Source: Kitasatospora aureofaciens (GTDB taxonomy: Bacteria > Actinomycetota > Actinomycetes > Streptomycetales > Streptomycetaceae). From it: a stretch of 64,000 nt of DNA. The stretch is taken from assembly GCA_000720845.1 (NCBI GenBank), contig JODU01000006.1:186001-250000 (forward strand), read 5' to 3'. Below, in pieces: positions 1-7,449 of this stretch. Under the pieces are notes generated by a model, which saw only the letters and a list, made by a program, of their open reading frames with translations, had not been told where the DNA came from and ran no database searches. Each line of letters begins with the position of its first letter. Positions within the stretch are counted from its first letter, which is position 1. A program made the translations under genes and the position numbers.

Positions 1-92
1 ACCGTGAGGTTGATGCCCTCGCGCTGCGCGCCGTCGCGCAGGGTGGTGTCGAAGACGTGGAACGAATCGTCGAGTTCGCTGGTTGCGGTCAT
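1..92 (-). CDS. cimA: Citramalate synthase / 2-isopropylmalate synthase-type enzyme, N-terminal 30 residues (truncated by window edge)
   Basis: Only the start of the gene lies in the window, reading leftward from an ATG at 92 with a GGAG-type ribosome site about 10 bases upstream. The translation contains FDTTLRDGAQREG, the entry strand and metal-binding signature of the HMGL-like TIM-barrel acyltransferases (LeuA, CimA, homocitrate synthase). These enzymes condense acetyl-CoA with a 2-keto acid: CimA uses pyruvate in the threonine-independent route to isoleucine, LeuA uses 2-ketoisovalerate for leucine. The short N-terminus before the motif fits CimA better than LeuA, but 30 residues cannot separate them. 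A U-run hairpin in the leader suggests attenuation. Confidence 0.72.
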   Translation of the reverse strand, partial: MTATSELDDSFHVFDTTLRDGAQREGINLT

Positions 93-200
93 GATGTCAA
101 GGCTCCTGTTGGGGATCTCGGTCTACCGGAATGACCGGTTCCACCGTCCGTCTATGATCCCTCGCGCACTCTTCCCGGCTCGGGGTGGGCCAGGAAAGCG

Positions 201-226
201 AAAAACCTCTCGCGGGTGCGAGAGGT
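201..226 (-). terminator. Hairpin with U-tract upstream of the cimA-type gene (attenuator or terminator)
   Basis: ACCTCTCGC (205-213) pairs perfectly with GCGAGAGGT (218-226) around a 4-base loop. Read on the minus strand the hairpin is followed by five U residues, so it is an intrinsic terminator for leftward transcription. It lies 176 bp beyond the TetR stop and 109 bp before the cimA-type start, a position suited to attenuation as much as to ending the upstream operon. Confidence 0.55.
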
Positions 227-280
227 CTGCGCGCGGGTCGAGGACGACGGTGTCCACCCGTACCTGGTCGTACGTGGTGG

Positions 281-316
281 TCACTGCGGACCGGCGCGCC
301 TGCTGCCAATAATCAT
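281..316 (-). promoter_or_regulatory. Possible 11-codon leader peptide with tandem Ile codons
   Basis: The minus strand reads MIIGSRRAGPQ then TGA, with two consecutive ATT isoleucine codons straight after the start. It precedes the U-run hairpin by about 55 bases. If translated, isoleucine shortage would stall the ribosome before the hairpin, which fits a gene on the isoleucine route. No clear ribosome-binding site precedes the ATG, so translation (perhaps leaderless) is unproven. Confidence 0.3.
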
Positions 317-401
317 GGCGAACGAGAGCACGGGGGCAGTCTGGCACACTCCGCCCCCCGTCCACCGCCCGTCTCAGGATGCGAGCGTGGGGGCGTCCGG
401 A

Positions 402-1004
402 TCAGGACCGTGCCAGGAGCCCCTCGGCGAGGAACTCCCGTGCGTGGCCGAGCACCTGGGCCCGGTCCGTCCCGCGCAGGCCGATCGCCACGTGGATGGC
501 GAAGCCGTCGAGGAGGGCCCGCAGCCGGGACGCGAAGCGGTCGGGGTCCACGGGGCGGAACTCGCCGCGCGAGATGCCCTCGGCGAGCAGGGCGACCAGG
601 TCGCGGTGCCAGGCGCCCTCGATGGCGGCCTGCCGGTCGCGGGCCTCGTCGGGGGCGTTCTGCGAGCGGTTCCACACCTCCAGCCACAGCGTCCAGTGCG
701 GGTCGCGGTGGCCGTCGGGGACGTACAGGTCGACGTAGGCGTCGAGGCGTTCCCGGGCGGCGCCGGGCCGGGTGAGCAGGCGGCCGCGCTCGGCGCCGAG
801 GCGGCCCTCGCTCCACTCCAGGGTGCGCAGCAGCAGCTCGTCCTTGGAGCGGAAGTAGTACAGGAGGTGGCCGCTGCTCATGCCGACCTCGCGGCCGAGC
901 GCCGCCATGGTGAGCTTCTCCAGGCCGCGCTCGGCGATCATCTCCATGGCGGCGGCGAGTACGTCCTCGCGCGGCGGGGCCTGTCTGCGCCCACCACCGG
1001 CCAT
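402..1004 (-). CDS. TetR/AcrR-family transcriptional regulator
   Basis: This 200-residue protein has the TetR layout: an N-terminal helix-turn-helix at about residues 12-58 (IAERGLEKLTMAALGREVG, then YYFRSKDELL) and an all-helical ligand and dimer domain like the BetI/TetR_C_6 group. It is the last gene of the leftward run ureAB-ureC-agmatine deiminase-tetR, starting 9 bp after the deiminase stop, so it is probably co-transcribed and may control that set. The four short repeats at 4453-4560, in front of the run, are candidate binding sites. The ligand is unknown; a nitrogen compound such as agmatine is only an inference from the neighbours. Confidence 0.88.
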   Translation of the reverse strand: MAGGGRRQAPPREDVLAAAMEMIAERGLEKLTMAALGREVGMSSGHLLYYFRSKDELLLRTLEWSEGRLGAERGRLLTRPGAARERLDAYVDLYVPDGHRDPHWTLWLEVWNRSQNAPDEARDRQAAIEGAWHRDLVALLAEGISRGEFRPVDPDRFASRLRALLDGFAIHVAIGLRGTDRAQVLGHAREFLAEGLLARS

Positions 1005-1013
1005 GCGCTGCTC

Positions 1014-2033
1014 CTAGATCCTCGGCTGCTGCTGCGTGATGCAGTGGATGCCCCCGCCACCCGCGAAGATCGTACGCGCGTCCACCAGGGTCACCGTCCG
1101 CCCGGGGAACAGGCGGCGGAAGATGCCCGCGGCGAGTTCGTCGTTCGGGTCGCCGAAGGCGCACAGGACGAGGCCGCCGTTGCACAGGTAGTGGTTGATG
1201 TACGAGTAGTCGACCCAGTCGCCGTCCTGGTCCTTCAGGACCGTCGGGGCGGGAACCTCGACGACCTCCAGGCGCCGGCCCTTGGCGTCGGTCTGACCGC
1301 GCAGGATCTCCAGGTACTGCCGTGAGCGGTCGTGGTCGGGGTGCCGGGGGTCGCGCTGGCTGTGCACGACGACGGTGCCCGGCCGGGCGAAGGCGGCGAC
1401 GATGTCGACGTGGCCCTGGGTGCCGTACCTGCCGTAGTCGCCGGTCAGGCCGTGCGGGAGCCAGATCGCCTTGCTGGTGCCGAGCTTGGCGTGGATCTCC
1501 GCCTCGGCCTGCTCGCGGCTCCAGCCGGGGTTGCGGCCGGGGCCGAGCTGGACGGTGTCGGTCAGCAGGACCGTGCCCTCGCCGTCGACGTGGATCGCGC
1601 CGCCCTCGTTGACGAGGGGGCTGCCCAGCACGGGCACGGCGGCGAGGTCCGCCACGTGCCGGGCGATCTTGGCGTCGTGCTCCCAGCGGGCCCAGTCCTG
1701 GGCGCCCCAGCCGTTGAAGACCCAGTCCACGGCGGCCAGTCCGCCCCGTCCGTCGGTCACGAAGGTCGGGCCGATGTCCCGCATCCAGGCGTCGTCCAGC
1801 TCGCGCTCCACCAGGTCGACGTCCGGGCCGAGCAGCTCGCGCGCGCTGTCGCCCTGGCCGGGCCCGTGCACCATCGTCACCGGCTCGAAACGCCGCACCG
1901 CGCGGGCGACGGCGGCCCATGCCGCACGGGCCGCGGCCAGTTCCCCGGCGTCGGTGAACGTCGCGTTGGGGCCGGGCCAGGCCATCCAGGTGCGTTCGTG
2001 CGGGGCCCACTCGGGGGGCATGCGGAAGGTCAT
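1014..2033 (-). CDS. aguA: Agmatine deiminase (agmatine iminohydrolase)
   Basis: The 339-residue protein belongs to the guanidine-modifying amidinotransferase/deiminase fold. Visible catalytic elements are WMRDIGPT with Asp86, GHVD with His208, and the nucleophile Cys331 in GGGGIHCITQQQP at the very C-terminus. The family converts agmatine to N-carbamoylputrescine and ammonia. Length is near the usual 340-370. It starts 28 bp after the urease-like alpha gene in the same operon, so a role in scavenging nitrogen from guanidino compounds is plausible. Peptidyl-arginine deiminases of the same superfamily are much larger. No N-carbamoylputrescine amidase is visible nearby. Confidence 0.85.
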   Translation of the reverse strand: MTFRMPPEWAPHERTWMAWPGPNATFTDAGELAAARAAWAAVARAVRRFEPVTMVHGPGQGDSARELLGPDVDLVERELDDAWMRDIGPTFVTDGRGGLAAVDWVFNGWGAQDWARWEHDAKIARHVADLAAVPVLGSPLVNEGGAIHVDGEGTVLLTDTVQLGPGRNPGWSREQAEAEIHAKLGTSKAIWLPHGLTGDYGRYGTQGHVDIVAAFARPGTVVVHSQRDPRHPDHDRSRQYLEILRGQTDAKGRRLEVVEVPAPTVLKDQDGDWVDYSYINHYLCNGGLVLCAFGDPNDELAAGIFRRLFPGRTVTLVDARTIFAGGGGIHCITQQQPRI

Positions 2034-2061
2034 CGAGATGTCCCTGGAGGTCGGAGGAGCG

Positions 2062-3738
2062 TCAGAGGAAGTAGAGGCGGTTGAGCGAGACGGACTCGGC
2101 CGGTTCGGAGCGCAGCGGGTCGCCGTCGAGGGTGACCAGGCCGGTGCGCTGGTCGACGTCGACCGCGCCGGTACGGGAGTTCAGACGCAGGTCGGCCGGG
2201 CCGATGCCGCGGGTGCCGCGCACGGCGACCCGGCGGCGGCGGGTCGGCAGGGTGTCGCCGCCCCGGTCGAGGGCGGCCTGCGCGACGAAGGCCACCGATA
2301 TCTCGGCGGGCGTGGCGCCGTGCGCGCCGAACTGCGGTCCCAAAACGAGGGGTTCGCAGGTGTCGGTGGCCGCGTTCGGGTCGCCGACCACGCCGTACGC
2401 CGGAAAGCCCGACTTGAGCACGAGCTGCGGCTTGGCGCCGAAGTACTCCGGGCGCCACAGCACGATGTCGGCGAGCTTGCCGACCTCGATGGAGCCGATC
2501 TCGTGCGCGAGGCCGTGGGCGAGGGCGGGGTTGATGGTCAGCTTGGCCATGTAGCGCAGGACGCGCTCGTTGTCGTGGTCGTCCGGGGCGCCGAACTGGG
2601 CCTTCATCTTGCCGGCCATGGCGAAGGTGCGGCGGACGGTCTCGCCGGCCCGGCCCATGCCCTGCGCGTCGGAGGAGGTGATGCCGATGGCGCCCAGGTC
2701 GTGCAGCACGTCCTCGGCGCCCATGGTCCCGGCGCGGATGCGGTCGCGGGCCATGGCGGCGTCGCCCGGCAGGTCGGTCTTGAGGTCGTGGACGGAGACG
2801 ATCATGCCGTAGTGCTCGGCGACCGCGTCCCGGCCGAAGGGCAGGGTGGGGTTGGTGGAGGAGCCGATGACGTTGGGGACGCCGGCCATCTTCAGCACGT
2901 TGGGGACGTGTCCGCCGCCGCAGCCCTCGATGTGGAAGGCGTGGACGGTGCGGCCCTCCAGCACCCGCAGGGTGTCTTCCACGGAGAGGCATTCGTTGAG
3001 GCCGTCGCTGTGCAGGGCGACCTGGACGTCGTACTCCTCGGCGACGCGCAGCGCGGTGTCGAGGGCGCGGGTGTGGGCGCCCATGTCCTCGTGCACCTTG
3101 AAGCCGGACGCCCCGCCCTCGGCCAGCGCCTCGATCAGCGGGGCCTCGTGGGACGAGGAGCCCCGGCCCAGGAAGCCGATGTTGACCGGCCAGGCGTCGA
3201 AGGCACCGAAGGCGTGCTTGAGCGCCCACGGCGAGTTGACGCCGACGCCCCAGACCGGGCCGAACTCCTGCCCGATGATCGTCGTCACCCCGGACGCGAG
3301 GGACGCCTCCATGATGCGCGGGGAGAGCAGGTGGACGTGGGTGTCCACGGCTCCGGCGGTGGCGACGAGGCCCTCGCCGGACACGATCGAGGTGCCGGTG
3401 CCGACCACGACGTCGACCCCGTCGAGGGTGTCGGGGTTGCCGGCCCGCCCGATCCCGCTGATCCGCCCCTCGCGGATGCCGATCGACACCTTCCGGATGC
3501 CCTGGGCCGCGTCGATCACGACCACGTTGCTGATCACGACGTCGCAGGTCTCCCGGACCGCCGCGGCCTTGAGGTGGAGTCCGTCGCGGGCGGTCTTGCC
3601 GAAACCGGCGAGGAACTCGTCGCCGTAGCGCTGGGCGTCGGACTCGACGCGGATCACCAGCCCCGAGTCGCCGAGGCGGAGCCGGTCACCGGCGCGCGGG
3701 CCGTGGGTGGCGGCGTAGGCGTACGGGTCGATGCTCAT
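2062..3738 (-). CDS. ureC: Urease alpha subunit-like nickel amidohydrolase with altered active-site flap
   Basis: The 558-residue protein is a full urease alpha homologue, 10-15 residues shorter than usual. The nickel and catalytic residues are present: His134 and His136 (DTHVH), the carbamylated-lysine position Lys214 and His216 (GFKVHED), His243, His277, His317, Arg333 and Asp357. The mobile-flap cysteine (Cys319 of Klebsiella urease, in VCHHL) is replaced: the segment reads VSVHDL, with Val316 at that place and Asp318 for the second His. The stretch at 155-175 is also remodelled. The ATG overlaps the ureAB stop by 4 bp (ATGA). No ureDEFG accessory genes are nearby. It may be a slow urease or act on another amide. 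Confidence 0.85.
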   Translation of the reverse strand: MSIDPYAYAATHGPRAGDRLRLGDSGLVIRVESDAQRYGDEFLAGFGKTARDGLHLKAAAVRETCDVVISNVVVIDAAQGIRKVSIGIREGRISGIGRAGNPDTLDGVDVVVGTGTSIVSGEGLVATAGAVDTHVHLLSPRIMEASLASGVTTIIGQEFGPVWGVGVNSPWALKHAFGAFDAWPVNIGFLGRGSSSHEAPLIEALAEGGASGFKVHEDMGAHTRALDTALRVAEEYDVQVALHSDGLNECLSVEDTLRVLEGRTVHAFHIEGCGGGHVPNVLKMAGVPNVIGSSTNPTLPFGRDAVAEHYGMIVSVHDLKTDLPGDAAMARDRIRAGTMGAEDVLHDLGAIGITSSDAQGMGRAGETVRRTFAMAGKMKAQFGAPDDHDNERVLRYMAKLTINPALAHGLAHEIGSIEVGKLADIVLWRPEYFGAKPQLVLKSGFPAYGVVGDPNAATDTCEPLVLGPQFGAHGATPAEISVAFVAQAALDRGGDTLPTRRRRVAVRGTRGIGPADLRLNSRTGAVDVDQRTGLVTLDGDPLRSEPAESVSLNRLYFL

Positions 3739-4418
3739 CGGTCCGCTCCCAGATATCCGCAGGCGGCGGCCCGGCGCAGGGCCTCTTCCCTGGCGCCCGG
3801 CGCGTCCAGCGGGCCGTCGACGAGACCGGCGAACCCGATGGCGACGCGGGCACCGCCGATCGGCACGAGGCCCACCTCCACGCGCTCGCCGGGGCCGAAG
3901 CGGACCGAGGACCCGGCGGGTACGGCCAGGCGCATTCCGTAGGCCCGCTCCCGGTCGAAGTCCAGGCGCGGGTTGGCCTCGAAGAAGTGGAAGTGGGAGG
4001 TCACGGAGACCGGCACGGTCGCGGTGTTGGTGACCGGGAGCCGCAGCGCCGCCTCGGGTTCCGCGTGGGCGTGTCCCGGCAACAGGACACCGGGGGCGTC
4101 CGCACCGAGCCCCGGGCCCCCGACGGGGTCGGTGACGACCGCGAGGCGGGAGCCGTCGTCGAAGACGGCCTCCACGTGCACCTCGGTGACCACGTCCGCG
4201 ACGCCGGGCAGGACGTCGTCCGGGCCGAGCACGCACCGGGCGCGCTCGACGGCCTCCGCGAGGCGCGCTCCGTCGCGGGCGGCCTCGCACACGGTGTCCG
4301 CGATCAGCGCGGTCGCCTCGGGGACGTTCAGCCTGAGCCCGCGGGCCCTGCGGGCGCGGGCCAGCTCGGCCGCCCCGAACAGCAGCAGCCGGTCACGTTC
4401 CGTGGGAGTCAGTCTCAC
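3735..4418 (-). CDS. ureAB: Fused urease gamma-beta subunit (UreAB)
   Basis: One 227-residue protein joins urease gamma (about residues 1-100, beginning RLTPTERDRLLLF) to urease beta (about 105-215, with TSHFHFFEANPRLDFDR and RFGPGERVEVGLVPIGG). Fused small subunits are known in several bacteria. The GTG at 4418 is chosen because an AGGAGG site lies 9 bases upstream and the gamma domain normally begins RLTPTE; an upstream in-frame start at 4436 would place that site inside the gene. It is the first gene of the leftward operon and is translationally coupled to the alpha subunit. Divergent from the NCS1 permease across a 174-bp region. Confidence 0.87.
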   Translation of the reverse strand: MRLTPTERDRLLLFGAAELARARRARGLRLNVPEATALIADTVCEAARDGARLAEAVERARCVLGPDDVLPGVADVVTEVHVEAVFDDGSRLAVVTDPVGGPGLGADAPGVLLPGHAHAEPEAALRLPVTNTATVPVSVTSHFHFFEANPRLDFDRERAYGMRLAVPAGSSVRFGPGERVEVGLVPIGGARVAIGFAGLVDGPLDAPGAREEALRRAAACGYLGADR

Positions 4419-4452
4419 GCCGCGACACCTCCTCACTTGACCATAATTTGAG

Positions 4453-4560
4453 CACCACTCTAACTACGGACATCACTCTAGGCACGAAAGACATGCAGCG
4501 GAACCGTTGACGAGCAGCAAGGGCAGACGTCACATTGAACGTCGCTCTAACATCGCTCCA
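4453..4560. promoter_or_regulatory. Four copies of a CRYCRCTCYA repeat in the urease-like / NCS1 divergent promoter
   Basis: CACCACTCTA (4453), CATCACTCTA (4471), CGTCGCTCTA (4540) and CATCGCTCCA (4551) lie in the shared upstream region of ureAB and the permease. All point the same way, as two pairs with start-to-start spacings of 18 and 11 bp. Such direct repeats typically bind a regulator that could co-control both directions; the protein is unknown, the TetR at 402-1004 being one candidate. Confidence 0.5.
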
Positions 4561-4592
4561 CCCCCTCTGGCGGCCGTCGAAGGAGACCAGCC

Positions 4593-6023
4593 ATGCCGAT
4601 AGAACAGCGCGGAGTCGACACCATCCCCGAAGCGGAACGCACCAGCGGCCCCCGGGACCTGATCTCGATCCTGCTGGGGTCCAACCTCTGCCTGGGCGTG
4701 ATCGTCTTCGGCTGGCTGCCGCCGTCCTTCGGCCTCGGCTGGTGGGCCTCGGTGGGTTCGGTGGTCGCGGGGACGGGCGTCGGCACGGTGTTCACGGCCC
4801 CACTGGCCCTGATCTCCCTGCGCACCGGCACCAACCTGTCCACGTCCTCCGGCGCCCAGTTCGGCGTGCGCGGGCGGCTGGTCGGCTCGGTGGTCGGTCT
4901 GCTGCTGGCCCTCGGCTACACCGCGCTGACGGTGTGGATCGGCGGGGACGTGATGGCGGGCGTGCTCGGGCGGCTGTTCGGCCTGCCGCAGGGCGGTGCG
5001 ACGTACGCCGTCGTCTACGGCCTGCTGGCCGCCGCGACCGTCGCGGGGGCGGTCTACGGCTACCGGGTGCTGCTCGCGATGTCCCGGGTGCTGGCCTACG
5101 GCATGACCGCGCTGCTGGCGCTGGGCGTGATCGCCTACGCGCCCGACTTCACCACCGCCGCGCTGCCGGAGGCGGGCGGATATCTGCTGGACGGGTTCTG
5201 GCCGACGTGGCTGCTGGCCGCCGTGGCCGCGGGACTGTCAGGTCCGATCGCCTTCATCACCCTGCTCGGCGACTACACGCGCTACATCTCCCCGGCCCGC
5301 TTCTCCTCCCGCCGGGTGCTGCACGCGACCTGGCTGGGGCTGACGCTCGGCCTGCTGATCCCGCAGCTCTTCGGCACCTTCACGGCGTACGCCGCCCGTG
5401 CCGCCCTGGACTACGCGGGCCCGCTGGTCGACGCCGCCCCCACCTGGTACCTGGTCCCGCTGCTGCTCGCCGCCTCGGCCGGCTCGGTGGGCAACGCGGG
5501 GCTGATGCTGTACTCGATGGGCCTGGACCTGGACGCCATCCTGCCGCGCGCCTCCCGTGCCCGCGCCACCTGCGCCGTCGCCGTCGTCGCCACGGCCTGC
5601 GTCTTCGCCGGGCACTACGCCTGGCAGGCGCAGTCGGCGATGACGTCCTTCGTGCTGCTGCTGACGGCGATCGGCACCCCCTGGGCCGTCATCACGATGA
5701 TCGGCTCGGTGCGCTGCGGCGGGGTGTACGACGCGGACGCCCTCCAGGTCTTCAACCGCCGGGCGCGGGGCGGGATCTACTGGTACCGGTCCGGCTGGAA
5801 CGTCCCCGCGACGGCCGCCTGGGCGGTGGGCGCGGGCGTCGGCGTGCTGGCGGTGTCCCTGCCGTCGTACGAGGGGCCGCTGCTGTCCCTCACCGGCGGG
5901 GTGGACTGCAGCTTCCTGCTGTCGGGGCTGGTGGGCGGGGTGGTGTACGTGCTGGTGCCACAGCCCCGGGCCAACGCTTCAAAAGAGCCCGGGGTGGACA
6001 GTCTCAGCCCGTCCGGCGTTTGA
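4593..6023 (+). CDS. NCS1-family permease (cytosine/purine/allantoin type)
   Basis: The 476-residue protein is a 12-helix NCS1 transporter. It opens with the family hallmark AERTSGPRDLISILLGSN followed by hydrophobic helices throughout, and a good GGAG site sits before the ATG. NCS1 proteins import nucleobases, hydantoins, allantoin, thiamine or pyridoxine by proton or sodium symport. Divergent placement from the urease-like operon suggests it imports a nitrogen-rich substrate for that pathway, but the sequence alone does not name it. Its last residues (LSPSGV) and stop codon are supplied by a dispersed intergenic repeat also found at the end of the exporter gene near 15.2 kb. Confidence 0.85.
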   Translation: MPIEQRGVDTIPEAERTSGPRDLISILLGSNLCLGVIVFGWLPPSFGLGWWASVGSVVAGTGVGTVFTAPLALISLRTGTNLSTSSGAQFGVRGRLVGSVVGLLLALGYTALTVWIGGDVMAGVLGRLFGLPQGGATYAVVYGLLAAATVAGAVYGYRVLLAMSRVLAYGMTALLALGVIAYAPDFTTAALPEAGGYLLDGFWPTWLLAAVAAGLSGPIAFITLLGDYTRYISPARFSSRRVLHATWLGLTLGLLIPQLFGTFTAYAARAALDYAGPLVDAAPTWYLVPLLLAASAGSVGNAGLMLYSMGLDLDAILPRASRARATCAVAVVATACVFAGHYAWQAQSAMTSFVLLLTAIGTPWAVITMIGSVRCGGVYDADALQVFNRRARGGIYWYRSGWNVPATAAWAVGAGVGVLAVSLPSYEGPLLSLTGGVDCSFLLSGLVGGVVYVLVPQPRANASKEPGVDSLSPSGV

Positions 6024-6095
6024 GGACGAGGCCGTTCAGGCCGAAGGGGCGTCCGGGGGCGGCAGCTCCTGCAGGTCCGCCCCCCGGCGCCGGGG
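6003..6095. repeat. Dispersed Streptomyces intergenic repeat, copy 1, with terminator hairpin
   Basis: The core CAGCCCGTCCGGCGTTTGAG begins at 6005. A 25-base block here (6003-6027) is identical to 15212-15236. It overlaps the last codons and stop of the permease gene and runs into GC-rich sequence ending in the perfect palindrome CCCCGGCGCCGGGG (6082-6095), a likely two-way terminator between the converging permease and ilvE genes. Confidence 0.75.
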
Positions 6096-6099
6096 CACA

Positions 6100-7188
6100 T
6101 CAGGCCAGCGTGTGCATCCACCCGTGCGTGTCCTCGGCGGTCCCGCGCTGGATGTCCAGCAGCGCGTCCCGCAGCCGCTGCGTCACCTCGCCCGTCTCGC
6201 CGCCGCTCTGCTGCCACTGGGCACCGGACCGCTTGACCGTGCCGACCGGGGTGATCACGGCGGCGGTCCCGCAGGCGAAGACCTCAGTGAGCGTGCCGTT
6301 CTCCGAGTCCCGCTGCCACTGGTCGACCGAGATACGGCCCTCCTCCGCCTCGTAACCGAGGTCGCGGGCGACGGTGAGCAGGGAGTCACGGGTGACGCCC
6401 TCCAGGATGGAGCCGGTGAGGGTGGGCGTGACGATCTTGTCGCCGTACACGAAGTACAGGTTCATGCCGCCCAGTTCCTCGACCCACTTGCGCTCGATGG
6501 CGTCGAGGTAGCAGACCTGGTCGCAGCCCTTGGTGGCGGCCTCGGCCTGGGCGAGCAGGGAGGCCGCGTAGTTGCCGCCGGTCTTGGCGTCGCCCATGCC
6601 GCCGGGGACGGCGCGGACCCGGTCTTCGGAGACCCAGATGGAGACCGGCTTGACGCCGCCCGGGAAGTAGGCGCCGGCCGGGGAGGCGATGACGAGGAAG
6701 AGGTACTCGTTGGCCGGCTTGACGCCCAGACCGACCTCGGTGGCGATCATGAAGGGGCGCAGGTAGAGGGACTCCTCGCCGCCGTGCGCCGGGACCCACT
6801 TCTCGTCCTGCCTGACCAGCGCGTCACAGGCCTCGATGAAGGTGTCCACCGGAAGCTCGGGCATGCCGAGGCGGCGCGAGGACGCCTGGAAGCGCGCGCC
6901 GTTCTTCTCCGGGCGGAAGGTGGCGACGGAGCCGTCGGGCCGCCGGTAGGCCTTCAGCCCCTCGAAGATCTCCTGCGCGTAGTGCAGGACCATGGTGGCC
7001 GGGTCGAGGGAGAGCGGGGCGTACGGCACGAGCTGGCCGTCGTGCCAGCCGCGGCCCTCGGTCCACTTGATCGTCACCATGTGGTCGGTGAAGTGGCGGC
7101 CGAACCCGGGGTTGGCCAGAATCGCCGCGCGCTCGGAGTCCGAGAGCGGGCTGGCGGAGGGCTTGAGCTCGATCGTGGGCGTCGTCAT
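6100..7188 (-). CDS. ilvE: Branched-chain amino-acid aminotransferase
   Basis: The 362-residue protein is a fold-type IV PLP aminotransferase of the long (class II) branched-chain group. The PLP lysine is Lys202 in GDAKTGGNY, and the EELGGMN motif follows near residue 236. It carries out the last step of isoleucine, leucine and valine synthesis and the first of their breakdown, using glutamate as amino donor in the cytoplasm. It is separated from leuB upstream by a strong terminator, so it has its own promoter; a GATAAT -10-like box is visible on the minus strand about 100 bases before the start. Confidence 0.96.
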   Translation of the reverse strand: MTTPTIELKPSASPLSDSERAAILANPGFGRHFTDHMVTIKWTEGRGWHDGQLVPYAPLSLDPATMVLHYAQEIFEGLKAYRRPDGSVATFRPEKNGARFQASSRRLGMPELPVDTFIEACDALVRQDEKWVPAHGGEESLYLRPFMIATEVGLGVKPANEYLFLVIASPAGAYFPGGVKPVSIWVSEDRVRAVPGGMGDAKTGGNYAASLLAQAEAATKGCDQVCYLDAIERKWVEELGGMNLYFVYGDKIVTPTLTGSILEGVTRDSLLTVARDLGYEAEEGRISVDQWQRDSENGTLTEVFACGTAAVITPVGTVKRSGAQWQQSGGETGEVTQRLRDALLDIQRGTAEDTHGWMHTLA

Positions 7189-7382
7189 GGGTGGCTGTCC
7201 TTCACCGGTGTGTGTTGTGACGGGCCGCGGTCACGCCCGTACGGCCGGTGGCCGGTGCTAGGACGTCCGAGCATTCCCTCAGGTCGCGGCTTCGCGTTCG
7301 ATTATCGCGCGCGGTCCACGACGGATGAAACGGGGTGAATGCGGCCCAGGATTCGATGGTCGCACCTGGCGGACGCAGGAGA

Positions 7383-7420
7383 AAGCCGCCGGGTGCCTTG
7401 TTTTTCGGACCCGGCGGCTT
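7383..7420 (-). terminator. Terminator downstream of leuB
   Basis: AAGCCGCCGGGT (7383-7394) pairs perfectly with ACCCGGCGGCTT (7409-7420) across a 14-base loop. It lies 30 bp past the leuB stop and insulates ilvE. No long U-run follows, as is common in Streptomyces. Confidence 0.8.
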
Positions 7421-7449
7421 CGAAAGGTTGGATTTCGAGTGCGCCGGGG

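Larger units (their letters stand above)
93..401. other. 309-bp intergenic region between the TetR gene and the cimA-type gene
   Basis: No convincing protein gene of normal size lies here. On the minus strand it holds an 11-codon reading frame (281-316), then a perfect 9-bp hairpin with a five-base U-run (201-226), then the cimA-type start. Overlapping longer frames on both strands look like GC-skew shadows. The region probably carries the promoter and leader of the cimA-type gene. Confidence 0.5.

Noticed and set aside
123..365. A longer minus-strand frame through the cimA-type leader
   Set aside because: It runs through the hairpin with no ribosome site or family match. The hairpin with U-run explains the region better.
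1471..3942. An 823-codon open frame on the plus strand
   Set aside because: It lies opposite agmatine deiminase and ureC and is low-complexity. Long antisense frames are common in GC-rich Streptomyces coding DNA because of third-position GC bias.
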